A stretch of DNA of 64,000 nt. It comes from an uncultured Anaerolineae bacterium. GTDB taxonomy: Bacteria; Chloroflexota; Anaerolineae; Anaerolineales; Villigracilaceae. Shown piece by piece: positions 17,658 to 26,795 of this stretch. The translations under genes and the position numbers were made by a program. The notes under the pieces were generated by a model, which saw nothing but the letters and a program-made list of their open reading frames with translations, searched no databases and was not told where the DNA came from. The stretch is taken from the NCBI GenBank assembly GCA_903908605.1, contig CAIVSQ010000575.1, forward strand, positions 1-64,000. The letters run 5' to 3'. The first letter of the stretch is position 1, and every line of letters starts with the position of its first letter.

Positions 17658-18419
17658 ATGCCTGAGCAGCCACGTTCTTTTCGCGTCGAAGCCGTTGTCT
17701 TGCGCCATGCTGATTGGGGTGAGGCTGACCGCATCCTGACGTTGTATACCCGCGAACAAGGCAAGCTGCGCGCGTTAGCAAAGGGGGCCCGCAAGATACG
17801 CTCACACAAAGCAGGGCACCTGGAGCCGTTTACTCATATCACTTTGCAGCTGGCCCGCAGTCGTGATATGGCGATCGTGACACAGGTGGAAACGCTTGAC
17901 CCCTACTTGCCGCTGCGCGATGACTTGACCCGCACAGGTTATGCCTCGTATGTGCTCGAACTGCTTGACCGCTTTACCTATGATCAGGAGGGCGGTAACC
18001 CGGCCTTATTCAGATTGGTAACCGACACGCTCGAGCGGCTGTGCAGCACGGCCGAGATCTGGGCGGTAGTCAGGTTTTATGAAATGAGGTTGTTGGATTA
18101 TCTTGGGTTCAGGCCTCGGCTTTTTGAGTGTGCCAACTGTGGAGCGGAGATCACAGCTGTGGATCAGTTTTTTTCTCCATCCGCTGGCGGGGTGATCTGC
18201 CCAAGCTGCGGGGGCGGTTTGCCAGGCCTGTGGCCTGTTTCAGTGGATATACTAAAGTATTTGCGGCATTTTCAACGCAGCAATTATGATGTGGCTGCAC
18301 GAGCGCGGGTGGCTCCGCCGTTGCAGCGTGAAGTGGAAACGTTAATGCAGGCATATTTTACCTACCTGCTGGAGCGCGGTTTGAATACGCCAGGATTTAT
18401 TAAGAGAATCGCCGGTTAG
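17658..18419 (+). CDS. recO: DNA repair protein RecO
   Basis: N-terminal OB fold 'AVVLRHADWGEADRILTLYTREQGKLRALAKGARK'; zinc finger 'CANCGAEI...CPSCGG'. Confidence 0.92.
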   Translation: MPEQPRSFRVEAVVLRHADWGEADRILTLYTREQGKLRALAKGARKIRSHKAGHLEPFTHITLQLARSRDMAIVTQVETLDPYLPLRDDLTRTGYASYVLELLDRFTYDQEGGNPALFRLVTDTLERLCSTAEIWAVVRFYEMRLLDYLGFRPRLFECANCGAEITAVDQFFSPSAGGVICPSCGGGLPGLWPVSVDILKYLRHFQRSNYDVAARARVAPPLQREVETLMQAYFTYLLERGLNTPGFIKRIAG

Positions 18420-18447
18420 GGTGGTTTGAGGGGATAATTAACTGGTT

Positions 18448-19590
18448 CTAGCGCAGGCGGCGGCCCCAGTTGAGTACAAAGACCCACGCAACTAAAATCA
18501 CTATGGGTTGCAAAAAACGCCAAAGCAATACCTGGAACCATTTCCATTGAAAGCTGTAAATTAAATAAGCAATAACCCAGCGCGCAAAGAGCGTTTGGCC
18601 AAGCGGGCTGAAGCGCACGCGCCGACGGTAGCCGGACAGGTCGAAACGATTGTTCTTGAAGGCCTGGATAATTTCGCGGGCTGCCAGTCGTCCGTAACCG
18701 AGGGCGATGCTGATGCCCTCTCCAAAGAGCGGGTCAGCGCCGGCGGCATCCCCTGCCAACAGCACGCGCGGTGCACTGATGCGCAGGAATGGATCAAACC
18801 AGCGGATGGGATGTCCCTTGAGTTCAAGCTCATCCAGCGAATACCCGCAGCGTGCCATTTCGGCAGCCAGGGTTTCTTTTAACGGTGCGCGTGGACCGCT
18901 GGAAAGGATGTTGGCGTCGTAAATGCCCCAGCAACGCATTGGCTGGCCTTCGACACTGGTGGGAAAATCCCAGGTGTACCCGGCGATGCCTAGTGGAACA
19001 GGAGAAAAATCAAAATAAGCGTCCTGGTTGAGGTGGTGTGCGTTCGGCCGGGGTGGAGCAAGTACTTCGAGCAGGCGGGCAGTATAGATGGGTTCGTGTG
19101 GCAGGATGGCGCGGCGCACCACGCCGTTTGATCCATCCGCACCAACCACCAGCCTGGCGCGAAAGCTGCCTGAGTCCGTTTCCACACTAACACCATCCGC
19201 ATCCGGTAGGATTTTGAGTACAGTAACACCCTGGCGGATTTCGATACCGCGTTCAAGTGTTTTTTTTGCTAGCCAGGCGTCAAATTCATTGCGACGGATA
19301 ATGCGCAGGCTGTGTGCTCCAGGAATACGGACGGAAAGACCCTTTCCGGCGAAATCAAAATGGGTAACCTGGTTATCGACATGTGGAATCTCACACACGT
19401 CCAGCCCAAGGCGTTCAAGGAGCACCTCGGCATCCCCAACCAACCCACCGGCGCATAGTTTGGGGCGTGGATGCTGGGCTTTTTCCAGGATTAAGATACG
19501 GCCGGTTAGGCTGGGTTCGAGTTTCTGCAGGTGCAAGGCGGTGGAGAGCCCGGCTGGTCCGGCGCCGATGATCAGTATGTCTTTTTCCAT
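18448..19590 (-). CDS. Geranylgeranyl reductase family FAD-dependent oxidoreductase
   Basis: 'DILIIGAGPAGLSTALHLQKLEP', 'RLVVGADGSNGVVRR', 'VLLAGDAAGADPLFGEGISIALGYGRLAA'. Confidence 0.88.
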   Translation of the reverse strand: MEKDILIIGAGPAGLSTALHLQKLEPSLTGRILILEKAQHPRPKLCAGGLVGDAEVLLERLGLDVCEIPHVDNQVTHFDFAGKGLSVRIPGAHSLRIIRRNEFDAWLAKKTLERGIEIRQGVTVLKILPDADGVSVETDSGSFRARLVVGADGSNGVVRRAILPHEPIYTARLLEVLAPPRPNAHHLNQDAYFDFSPVPLGIAGYTWDFPTSVEGQPMRCWGIYDANILSSGPRAPLKETLAAEMARCGYSLDELELKGHPIRWFDPFLRISAPRVLLAGDAAGADPLFGEGISIALGYGRLAAREIIQAFKNNRFDLSGYRRRVRFSPLGQTLFARWVIAYLIYSFQWKWFQVLLWRFLQPIVILVAWVFVLNWGRRLR

Positions 19591-19657
19591 GGGATCAATT
19601 GTAAAGAAACGGGCCCAGCTTGTAAAGCTTTAGATCGGGGTAAGTATAGTTAAATCA

Positions 19658-19679
19658 AAAGCGGCCAAACGGCCGCTTT
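19658..19679 (-). terminator. Intrinsic terminator (minus strand) after the small ORF
   Basis: AAAGCGGCC-AAAC-GGCCGCTTT; T-rich on the minus strand after the stem. Confidence 0.7.
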
Positions 19680-19698
19680 ATTCATCAAGACCGGGCAA

Positions 19699-19839
19699 TC
19701 AGCTTTCGGTGGGCTGTCCAGGGTTTTCAGTTGGCTGGATAGGTTTTTTGCTCAGCTTGCCTTTTACTTTCTGATCTTTCTTTTTTTTCTTGTCCAATTC
19801 GCGTTTGCGTTTTTCCTGTTTGTAGTTTACCTGTGGCAA
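19699..19839 (-). CDS. Small Lys-rich protein, 46 aa, TTG start (not in the supplied ORF track)
   Basis: Translation MPQVNYKQEKRKRELDKKKKKDQKVKGKLSKKPIQPTENPGQPTES; AAAGGA upstream; terminator 20 nt downstream. Confidence 0.6.
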   Translation of the reverse strand: MPQVNYKQEKRKRELDKKKKKDQKVKGKLSKKPIQPTENPGQPTES

Positions 19840-20047
19840 TGGATGATCCTTTCTCTTGATTTAATGGATGATGAGGTTACAGCGACATTATGCCATAAAA
19901 TGATGTTTTTTAGTTGTCCGGTTGTAAAACCGTGCAGGGTGGGTAGATTGCTGAGAGCCCAGTATCACGATACTTCACAATGTGGTAGTCATGGTAGCCG
20001 TATTGGTAGAGGGAAGTACTCCTAATGGCGTAGCATTGTCCCAAAGG

Positions 20048-20830
20048 TCAAGGTGTGTTCCACGCGGTCAGCATGGCAAGTACTGAGCGGTTCATCTCCT
20101 GCGTGAAGGCGGCGCTGAACTTGCGCCTGTAAACATATTGAGCCACATTCTGCGAGCCGCCAATTTCGGGGCGATCCTTGAAGATTTGTTTGTGACGTTG
20201 AGCGGTCATTTCTTCAAACTCGGGCGGGTCGAGCGGTCGGTAACGGTTTTCAAAGACGATGTAACGCTCGTCGAAACGGGTGGACTGGTCACGTTCCTGC
20301 TGTTCGGAGGTGGGATAACCAAAGCAAAGCAAGCAAACCGGCAGGGCGTATTTGGGCAAAAGAAACATGTCTCGGTGTTCTTCGTAATGCTCAAGTATGT
20401 CACCGATATAACAGGAACCCAGGCCGAGTGCCTCGGCGGCGATCACCGCATTCTGAGCGGCAATTAGGGCGTCGCAACATGCCAGCAAGAGGTCACCTTC
20501 ACCTGGTTGGCGTATTGGTTCGTTTTTGGCGGCGCAAATCTCTGGGACTCCACCGGTAATAAAACCGTCCTGCCAGCGCTGATAATCAGCCAGGAAGAGC
20601 CAAAGCATGGGTGCGGTAGCGATGAATGGTTGGTCATCACATGTAACAGCCAACCGGTCTTTGATGGCTTGGTCGGTAATATCAATGATCGAGTACAGCA
20701 TCATGTTGCCGGCGGTGGGTGCGCGCAGGGTGGCTTGTAAGACTTGGGCTCTGACGTCCGGATTGACCGGGCGAGGTTGATAGGCACGGATGGACTTGCG
20801 TTTGAGTATTAGGTCGATGACATTATTCAT
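20048..20830 (-). CDS. Nitroreductase family protein
   Basis: 'KRKSIRAYQPRPV', 'LRAPTAGNMMLYSIIDI', 'AAEALGLGSCYIGDI'. Confidence 0.9.
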   Translation of the reverse strand: MNNVIDLILKRKSIRAYQPRPVNPDVRAQVLQATLRAPTAGNMMLYSIIDITDQAIKDRLAVTCDDQPFIATAPMLWLFLADYQRWQDGFITGGVPEICAAKNEPIRQPGEGDLLLACCDALIAAQNAVIAAEALGLGSCYIGDILEHYEEHRDMFLLPKYALPVCLLCFGYPTSEQQERDQSTRFDERYIVFENRYRPLDPPEFEEMTAQRHKQIFKDRPEIGGSQNVAQYVYRRKFSAAFTQEMNRSVLAMLTAWNTP

Positions 20831-20853
20831 GGACGGGTGGGGTCCTGAAGCCG

Positions 20854-22710
20854 TTAAAATAGCACATGTTGTTTTAGGAAGTTTTCCAGGGTATCGTAGT
20901 AATCGATGATGTTTTCGGTCTTGCGGAAACCGTGGCCTTCGCCGGGATAGAGTCGGTAAACATGGGTGACACGGTTGGCTCGCAGGGCGGCAACGATTTG
21001 TTCGGATTGTTCGGGTGGCACAACCTTGTCATCGGCCCCTTGAAAAACAGCCATGGGGTCCTTGATACCTGCGACGTGGAAGGCGGGTGACCAGGCTTTG
21101 TAGCGTTCAGCGGCATCTGGCAGTACACCAACCAGCGAATCGTTGTAATGTTGCTCAAATTTGTGTGTGCCAATCAGAAGATCAAAAAGATTGGCGACGC
21201 CAAATAGATTAACACCAGCCCGGAAAACGCCTTGGTAGTGAATGAGCGCGTTGAGCACCGTATAACCACCCGATGAGCCGCCCATAATAACGATACGTTT
21301 CGGGTCGGCAAGACCCAGAGCGCTTAGCGCCCCAGCTGCGCCAGCCGCGTCTTCGGTATCGATCAAGCCCCATTTTTGGCGCAGCATGAGCATATAGCTG
21401 CGTCCATAACCGGTAGAGCCGCGGTAGTTGACTTCCAGGAAAGCGTAGCCACGGGTGGTGAAGTAGGCTGCATCGGGATTGTAGGCGTTGACCCGCGCAG
21501 AAGTGGGGCCACCGTGGATGTTAACAATAGCCGGGGGCAGGTCATCGCAATAGCAGGTGGAAGATGTGGGCGGATAGTACAGCCCGTGGACCACTGTACC
21601 GTCTGGTGCGGGCCATTCGATCAGGCGGGGTTCAGGTAGTTCAGCTGCGGGGACGGCTTCACCGGAGGATCGCCGGGCAATTTGCAGAAGGCTATTCTCA
21701 AGACTAACGACCCGGGTGGGTATTTTTGAAGACGAGGCGATCAGGGTGAGCTTATTACCAATGGGCGAGGCGGCTATTTGGCTGACCCAGGTATAAGGGG
21801 CGATATCGACGTTGGTAATCTGCCCTGAAGCCAGTTCTATGCTGCAGAGTGAGCGCCAGCCCCGGTCGTTTTTGAGAAAGTGAATACAGCGGGAATCCGG
21901 ACTCCATGCAAAGAGCCTAATGCCCTGTATCCAGGCTGGGTCGACCAGGGTTGCATTCTGTACGAGTGGGCGCAAGGAATTGCTGGCGAGATCAAGAATG
22001 TAGAGGGTATCCCATTCGCCATCATTGGCAAGGAATGCCAGGGAGCGACCATCGGGCGAGAATTCCGGTTCAAAGACGGGGATGTCGGTTGACCCAAATA
22101 CCTGGTGAATATCCTGCAGGCTGCTGCCGGTCAGGCGAGCGGTCATCAGCCGGGTACCATCCCAGGGCATTTGCGGGTGGTCCCACTCGATCCAGGCAAG
22201 ACGAGTGCCATCGGGGTGCCAGCTGGGTTGCATGTAGAAATCTGCGTTGCCTGCCAACTTGGCAGGCCAGTCCTGCCCATCTGTGTAGGCCAATGCCAGG
22301 CTGTCAGCGCCTTCGTAGGTGTGAATATAAAGTACGCGGGTGCCATCAGGTGAGATAGCCGGGGAGGCGCAATCACCAAATTCAGGGGTGATTGGCTGGG
22401 GCAGTCCTTCTTGAAGCGATACACGCTGTAGGCGTCCGCCTGAGACGAAGACAGCGAAGCCGCCGCGTACAGTGAAATCGCCACCGCCATAACCAACACC
22501 GGCGCTAATTTTCAGACCGCCTGAGATATCGCGTGGGGCATCGGAACCCGCCTGGACCATCAGCGCCGTATTTCCACTGAGTGATTCCAGCCAAACCAGG
22601 CTGCCATCACTGTCAAACTGGGCGTCATCGAGGCGTAGGCGAGCCCCCTGCATGGCTGGCGAAATGGATGAGGGCCACAGCCCGTGGGGTAGTTGTCGTT
22701 TATTGGTCAT
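20854..22710 (-). CDS. S9 family peptidase (prolyl oligopeptidase / acylaminoacyl peptidase-like)
   Basis: N-terminal beta-propeller; catalytic 'GGSSGGYT', 'GADDKVVPPEQSEQ', 'GEGHGF'. Confidence 0.93.
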   Translation of the reverse strand: MTNKRQLPHGLWPSSISPAMQGARLRLDDAQFDSDGSLVWLESLSGNTALMVQAGSDAPRDISGGLKISAGVGYGGGDFTVRGGFAVFVSGGRLQRVSLQEGLPQPITPEFGDCASPAISPDGTRVLYIHTYEGADSLALAYTDGQDWPAKLAGNADFYMQPSWHPDGTRLAWIEWDHPQMPWDGTRLMTARLTGSSLQDIHQVFGSTDIPVFEPEFSPDGRSLAFLANDGEWDTLYILDLASNSLRPLVQNATLVDPAWIQGIRLFAWSPDSRCIHFLKNDRGWRSLCSIELASGQITNVDIAPYTWVSQIAASPIGNKLTLIASSSKIPTRVVSLENSLLQIARRSSGEAVPAAELPEPRLIEWPAPDGTVVHGLYYPPTSSTCYCDDLPPAIVNIHGGPTSARVNAYNPDAAYFTTRGYAFLEVNYRGSTGYGRSYMLMLRQKWGLIDTEDAAGAAGALSALGLADPKRIVIMGGSSGGYTVLNALIHYQGVFRAGVNLFGVANLFDLLIGTHKFEQHYNDSLVGVLPDAAERYKAWSPAFHVAGIKDPMAVFQGADDKVVPPEQSEQIVAALRANRVTHVYRLYPGEGHGFRKTENIIDYYDTLENFLKQHVLF

Positions 22711-22761
22711 GCGAGGCCTCTTTCGCGCGGGTGCTGGCAATAGCTACGCGCCGGAATGGGT

Positions 22762-23085
22762 TTAGATATGCGGACTCATCTTACCGAGCAGCTTGTCCTT
22801 GGGTTGGTAGCCGGTGACACGTTCGACCATTTTGCCATCTTTGAAGAGCATCAGGGTCGGGATGCCCATGATGCCGTACTGCATGAGAATGTTGGGATTT
22901 TGATCGGCATCGCATTTTAGCACTTTGACTTTGCCTTCCCATTCACCAGCGAGCTGCTTGACAATCGGGTCGACCATCTTGCAAGGACCACACCAAACAG
23001 CGGTGAAATCGACCATGACGGGGATGGATGATTCAATCACTTCGCTGTTGAAATCCTGTTCATTGACGTAGGTAACTTCTGCCAT
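22762..23085 (-). CDS. trxA: Thioredoxin
   Basis: 'VDFTAVWCGPCKMVDPIVKQLA', 'YGIMGIPTLMLFKDGK'. Confidence 0.96.
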   Translation of the reverse strand: MAEVTYVNEQDFNSEVIESSIPVMVDFTAVWCGPCKMVDPIVKQLAGEWEGKVKVLKCDADQNPNILMQYGIMGIPTLMLFKDGKMVERVTGYQPKDKLLGKMSPHI

Positions 23086-23343
23086 ATATGTCTCCTGTAA
23101 AATGTAGATGAAATAATCTTATCATGTCAGGATTGGAGGGACGTTAGAATCCAGTCCAAAAATGGGTTGGATCTTTATTATGGTACAGTAATTTCCCGGC
23201 AATGAAAAGTATGGAATATTTGGATCTCTTCATCTTCATTCTGGAGATAAATAAAAACCAGATTCGTAATTTATTCTGGCCGCTGAATCTGCAGCTGGTC
23301 TAAAATTTGGCAGAAAATCTCTATTATTAGCCTTGTTTTTAGC

Positions 23344-23373
23344 TTGCCAAAATTTTCGATTTGCGTGTATAAT
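23344..23373 (+). promoter_or_regulatory. Promoter of tRNA-Val
   Basis: TTGCCA (23344-23349), 18-bp spacer, TATAAT (23368-23373), ending 12 nt before the tRNA. Confidence 0.7.
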
Positions 23374-23385
23374 ACCCGTCTGCCC

Positions 23386-23459
23386 GGGCGGGTAGCTCAG
23401 TTGGTTAGAGCATTGCGTTGACATCGCAAAGGTCGTAGGTTCGAGTCCTATTCCGCCCA
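23386..23459 (+). tRNA. tRNA-Val (anticodon GAC)
   Basis: Cloverleaf: acceptor GGGCGGG/TCCGCCC, D-arm TAGCTCAGTTGGTTAGAGC, anticodon arm TTGCG-TTGACAT-CGCAA, T-arm GTAGG-TTCGAGT-CCTAT. Confidence 0.95.
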
Positions 23460-23469
23460 CTGAATTTTA

Positions 23470-23712
23470 TATGTGCTGTGACCGGGAAGAGTACGTGGTC
23501 CAGAAGCTGACAGGGAGAACCCGCCAAAGACTGAGAGCTGGTTCCAGCAACTACCGCAGAAAACCACCCGCGAGCTAGAACCTGAAATCTACAGAAAGTA
23601 GGGTGAACGATTGGCCTCGTTACCGGCTCAAAGAGATGCCACATAATGTGGCAATCTGGGTGGAACCGCGTGATTGAAACTCTCGCCCCAGTTTTGGGTG
23701 AGGGTTTTTTTA
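23470..23712 (+). promoter_or_regulatory. T-box leader of thrS
   Basis: T-box sequence AATCTGGGTGGAACCGCG (23653-23670) followed by terminator CTCTCGCCC/GGGTGAGGG and a 7-T run (23680-23711), upstream of an aminoacyl-tRNA synthetase gene. Confidence 0.92.
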
Positions 23713-23787
23713 TTTTACCGGGCTTGTTATCCCGGGGGCGGCGTGGATGAAATATCCAGGCCCGTTATCTACGAAAAGGAGATTGTT

Positions 23788-25590
23788 ATGTCTCAGGAAC
23801 GTTATCAGGATACACAGTTGTATCGCATTCGGCACTCTGCCGCGCATGTGATGGCACAGGCTGTGCTGGATTTTTACCCGGAAACGAAATATACGATTGG
23901 GCCGCCGGTAGAAAACGGCTTTTATTATGATTTTGAACTGCCGCAGGCCATCACCCAGGAAGATTTGGAAAAGATTGAAAAGCGCATGCGCCAGATTGTG
24001 ATGGGCAATCACAAGTTTGAGAAGAAGGTGGTTTCAGCCGAAGAGGCACGCGAGGTCTTCAAGGACCAGCCCTACAAGTTGGAACTGATCGAAGGTCTCG
24101 AGAAGGGCGGGCTGGATGAATATGGCAACCCGCTGAACGAGAAGCCCGAGATTTCTTTGTACCAAAGTGACACCTTCACAGACCTGTGCCGTGGCCCACA
24201 TGTCGATAGCACCAAGCAGATCAACCCTTCGGCGTTTAAGTTGACCTCAATTGCAGGTGCGTACTGGCGTGGCGATGAGCATAACAAGATGTTGACACGT
24301 ATTTATGGCACCGCTTGGGAAAAACCAGACGAGCTGAAGCAGTATTTGCAAATGTTGGAAGAGGCCAAAAAGCGCGATCACCGCAAGTTAGGCAAGGAAC
24401 TGGAGATCTTTATTTTCGATGATGAGGTTGGCCCTGGTCTGCCGCTTTGGTTACCGAACGGTGGTATCCTGATCGAGGAGCTTGAGCGCCTGGCCAAGGA
24501 AATGGAAGATAAGGCCGGTTACAGCCGTGTGCGCACGCCTAATTTGACCAAGGAAGACTTGTTCCTGCGTTCTGGGCACTTGCCTTATTATGCCGAGAGC
24601 ATGTATCCACCAATGGAATTGGAAGGCGTGAAGTATTACGTTAAGCCGATGAACTGCCCGATGCACCATAAAATCTTTGGCGCACGGCCGCGTTCCTATC
24701 GAGAATTACCGATTCGCCTGGCGGAATACGGGACTTGCTACCGTTATGAAAAGTCCGGTGAGCTTTTTGGCCTGATGCGCGTGCGCTCGATGCAGATGAA
24801 CGATGCGCATATTTACTGCTCTGAAGAGCAATTTGAGCAGGAGTTCATGGGCGTAATCGATCTGTACAAGAAGTATTTCGACCTGTTTGGGATTGGCAAG
24901 TACGTGATGCGTCTGTCGTTACACGGTACGGCTGGCCTGGGTAAGAAATACGTTGATAACCAACGCCTTTGGTTGAAAACCGAGGATATGGTGCGTCGTG
25001 CCATGCAGAATGGCAATGTGCCATTTGTAGAAGCGGTGGACGAAGCAGCTTTTTACGGGCCGAAGATTGATGTGCAAATCTGGAGCGCGGTTGGTCGCGA
25101 GTTTACCCTGGCAACCAACCAGGTGGATTTTGCGGTGCCGGAGCGTTTTGATCTCAAGTTTATCAATCGTGAAGGAGCAGAGGAAATCCCGCTCTGTATT
25201 CACCGTGCGCCGCTCAGTACCCATGAACGTATGATTGGGTTCCTGATTGAACACTACGCTGGGGCTTTCCCGGTCTGGCTGGCGCCGGAGCAGGTGCGCG
25301 TGATCCCGATTACAGATGGACAGAATGAGTATGCTGCACAGTTGGCTGCCCAATTAAAGGAACAGGGTATTCGGGCAAGCGCCGATTTGAACTCTGAGCG
25401 CATGAATGCCAAGATACGCAGCGCACAGCTGGTGAAGACGCCCTATATGTTGGTGGTTGGCGAAAACGAGCGCACAGCCGGGACGGTTTCGCTGCGCGGT
25501 CGTGATGGCAGCCAGAAGAACAATATCCCGTTTGAAGAGTTTATTGCGCAGGTCAAGGCGCGCATCGCGACGCGTTCCAGTGAACTATAA
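23788..25590 (+). CDS. thrS: Threonyl-tRNA synthetase lacking the N-terminal TGS domain
   Basis: Editing domain 'HSAAH...CRGPHV', class II core 'MNCPMHHKIF', 'RMNAKIRSAQ'; start 23788 behind aaaagga. Confidence 0.95.
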   Translation: MSQERYQDTQLYRIRHSAAHVMAQAVLDFYPETKYTIGPPVENGFYYDFELPQAITQEDLEKIEKRMRQIVMGNHKFEKKVVSAEEAREVFKDQPYKLELIEGLEKGGLDEYGNPLNEKPEISLYQSDTFTDLCRGPHVDSTKQINPSAFKLTSIAGAYWRGDEHNKMLTRIYGTAWEKPDELKQYLQMLEEAKKRDHRKLGKELEIFIFDDEVGPGLPLWLPNGGILIEELERLAKEMEDKAGYSRVRTPNLTKEDLFLRSGHLPYYAESMYPPMELEGVKYYVKPMNCPMHHKIFGARPRSYRELPIRLAEYGTCYRYEKSGELFGLMRVRSMQMNDAHIYCSEEQFEQEFMGVIDLYKKYFDLFGIGKYVMRLSLHGTAGLGKKYVDNQRLWLKTEDMVRRAMQNGNVPFVEAVDEAAFYGPKIDVQIWSAVGREFTLATNQVDFAVPERFDLKFINREGAEEIPLCIHRAPLSTHERMIGFLIEHYAGAFPVWLAPEQVRVIPITDGQNEYAAQLAAQLKEQGIRASADLNSERMNAKIRSAQLVKTPYMLVVGENERTAGTVSLRGRDGSQKNNIPFEEFIAQVKARIATRSSEL

Positions 25591-25618
25591 GAACTTCTTT
25601 CCTGAGTTTTGATTAATG

Positions 25619-25654
25619 ACAACAGCCCGCCTCGTTAACGAGGCGGGCTGTTGT
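25619..25654. terminator. Perfect 36-nt palindrome; bidirectional terminator between convergent thrS and pfk
   Basis: ACAACAGCCCGCCTCGTT/AACGAGGCGGGCTGTTGT. Confidence 0.75.
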
Positions 25655-25679
25655 GAATTTAATTGAGTTGGTGGGTGGA

Positions 25680-26795
25680 TCAACCGAAAGAAATGCCCAG
25701 GTCGAGAGCAGTAAGTACGATGTCTGAATCCATCGGGACCATTTTCATCTTGCCTATGGCTTCCTCAATTGGGACGTACTTGACGTGTGGCGGATCCAGG
25801 GCGACCATGACACCGGCCTGGCCTTCTTCAAGCCCGCGCACGGCCGCGGCGCCGAAGCGCAGGGCGGTTAAGCGGTCGAATGAGGTGGGCGAGCCACCAC
25901 GCAACAAGTGTCCGAGGACTACCAGGCGTGTTTCCTTGCCCGAAATAGCATGGATTTCAGCCGCGACTTTTTCGCCGACACCACCCAGGCGTTCGGCTCG
26001 CCCGGCTTCATGTTCTACAACCGAAGCGCCACCACCGATTGTTGTTGCGCCTTCGGCGACAACTACAATGGTAAAGTGATTGCCTCGTTGTTCGCGTTCC
26101 TTGATTTTTTCGATCACCTTATGGATGTCATAGGGGTGTTCAGGGATAAGAATTACGTCAGCCGAGCCAGAAACCCCGGCATGCAGGGCGATCCATCCTG
26201 CGTAGCGGCCCATCACCTCAACGACCATAACGCGCCCGTGCGAGGCAGCGGTAGAGTGCAGGCGGTCGAGCGATTCTGTGGCGAAACCGACGGCAGTGTC
26301 AAAGCCGAAGGTTACATCTGTTTTATCCAGGTCGTTGTCAATGGTCTTGGGGACAGCGATCAGTCGCAGACCTTTTTTAGCGAGTACGCTGGAAATAGCC
26401 AGTGATCCATCGCCGCCGACAGAGATCAGGGCGTCAATGTGGTGCAAGCGGAAGGCGCGAACAATTTCATCGCTGCGGTCAACTTCTTCCACGCTGCCAT
26501 CGGCCAGGGTAATGGGGTATTTCAACGGGTTGTTGCGGTTGCTGGTGCCAAGGATGGTACCGCCCAGGTGGGTTATGCCGCTGACTCGTTCGCGGGTGAG
26601 CGGCATAAGGCCGCCAGACGGATATTCTTCGGGCAAGAGCAGGCCATGAAAGCCGTCACGAACGCCGTATACTTCCCATCCGCGCTTGATGGCGGATAGG
26701 GCAGCGGCGCGGATGACAGCGTTTAGCCCGGGGGCATCACCGCCGCCGGTGCTGATTGCAATTTTCTTGATGGGTGTATTAATAATTGGTGCCAT
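25680..26795 (-). CDS. pfkA: 6-phosphofructokinase
   Basis: 'GGGDAPGLNAVIRA', 'GGDGSLAIS', 'PKTIDNDL', 'MGRYAGWIAL'. Confidence 0.93.
   Translation of the reverse strand: MAPIINTPIKKIAISTGGGDAPGLNAVIRAAALSAIKRGWEVYGVRDGFHGLLLPEEYPSGGLMPLTRERVSGITHLGGTILGTSNRNNPLKYPITLADGSVEEVDRSDEIVRAFRLHHIDALISVGGDGSLAISSVLAKKGLRLIAVPKTIDNDLDKTDVTFGFDTAVGFATESLDRLHSTAASHGRVMVVEVMGRYAGWIALHAGVSGSADVILIPEHPYDIHKVIEKIKEREQRGNHFTIVVVAEGATTIGGGASVVEHEAGRAERLGGVGEKVAAEIHAISGKETRLVVLGHLLRGGSPTSFDRLTALRFGAAAVRGLEEGQAGVMVALDPPHVKYVPIEEAIGKMKMVPMDSDIVLTALDLGISFG

Noticed and set aside
19961-19974. Short palindrome AGTATC-AC-GATACT in the gap before the nitroreductase gene
   Set aside because: Only 6-bp arms, not near a start codon in the right orientation; likely chance
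23236-23644. Minus-strand ORFs of 74 and 79 aa overlapping the tRNA and T-box
   Set aside because: Antisense to well-supported RNA features; no SD or recognisable motif
23674-23787. N-terminal extension of thrS in the supplied ORF
   Set aside because: Covers the T-box terminator; proper SD and ATG at 23788
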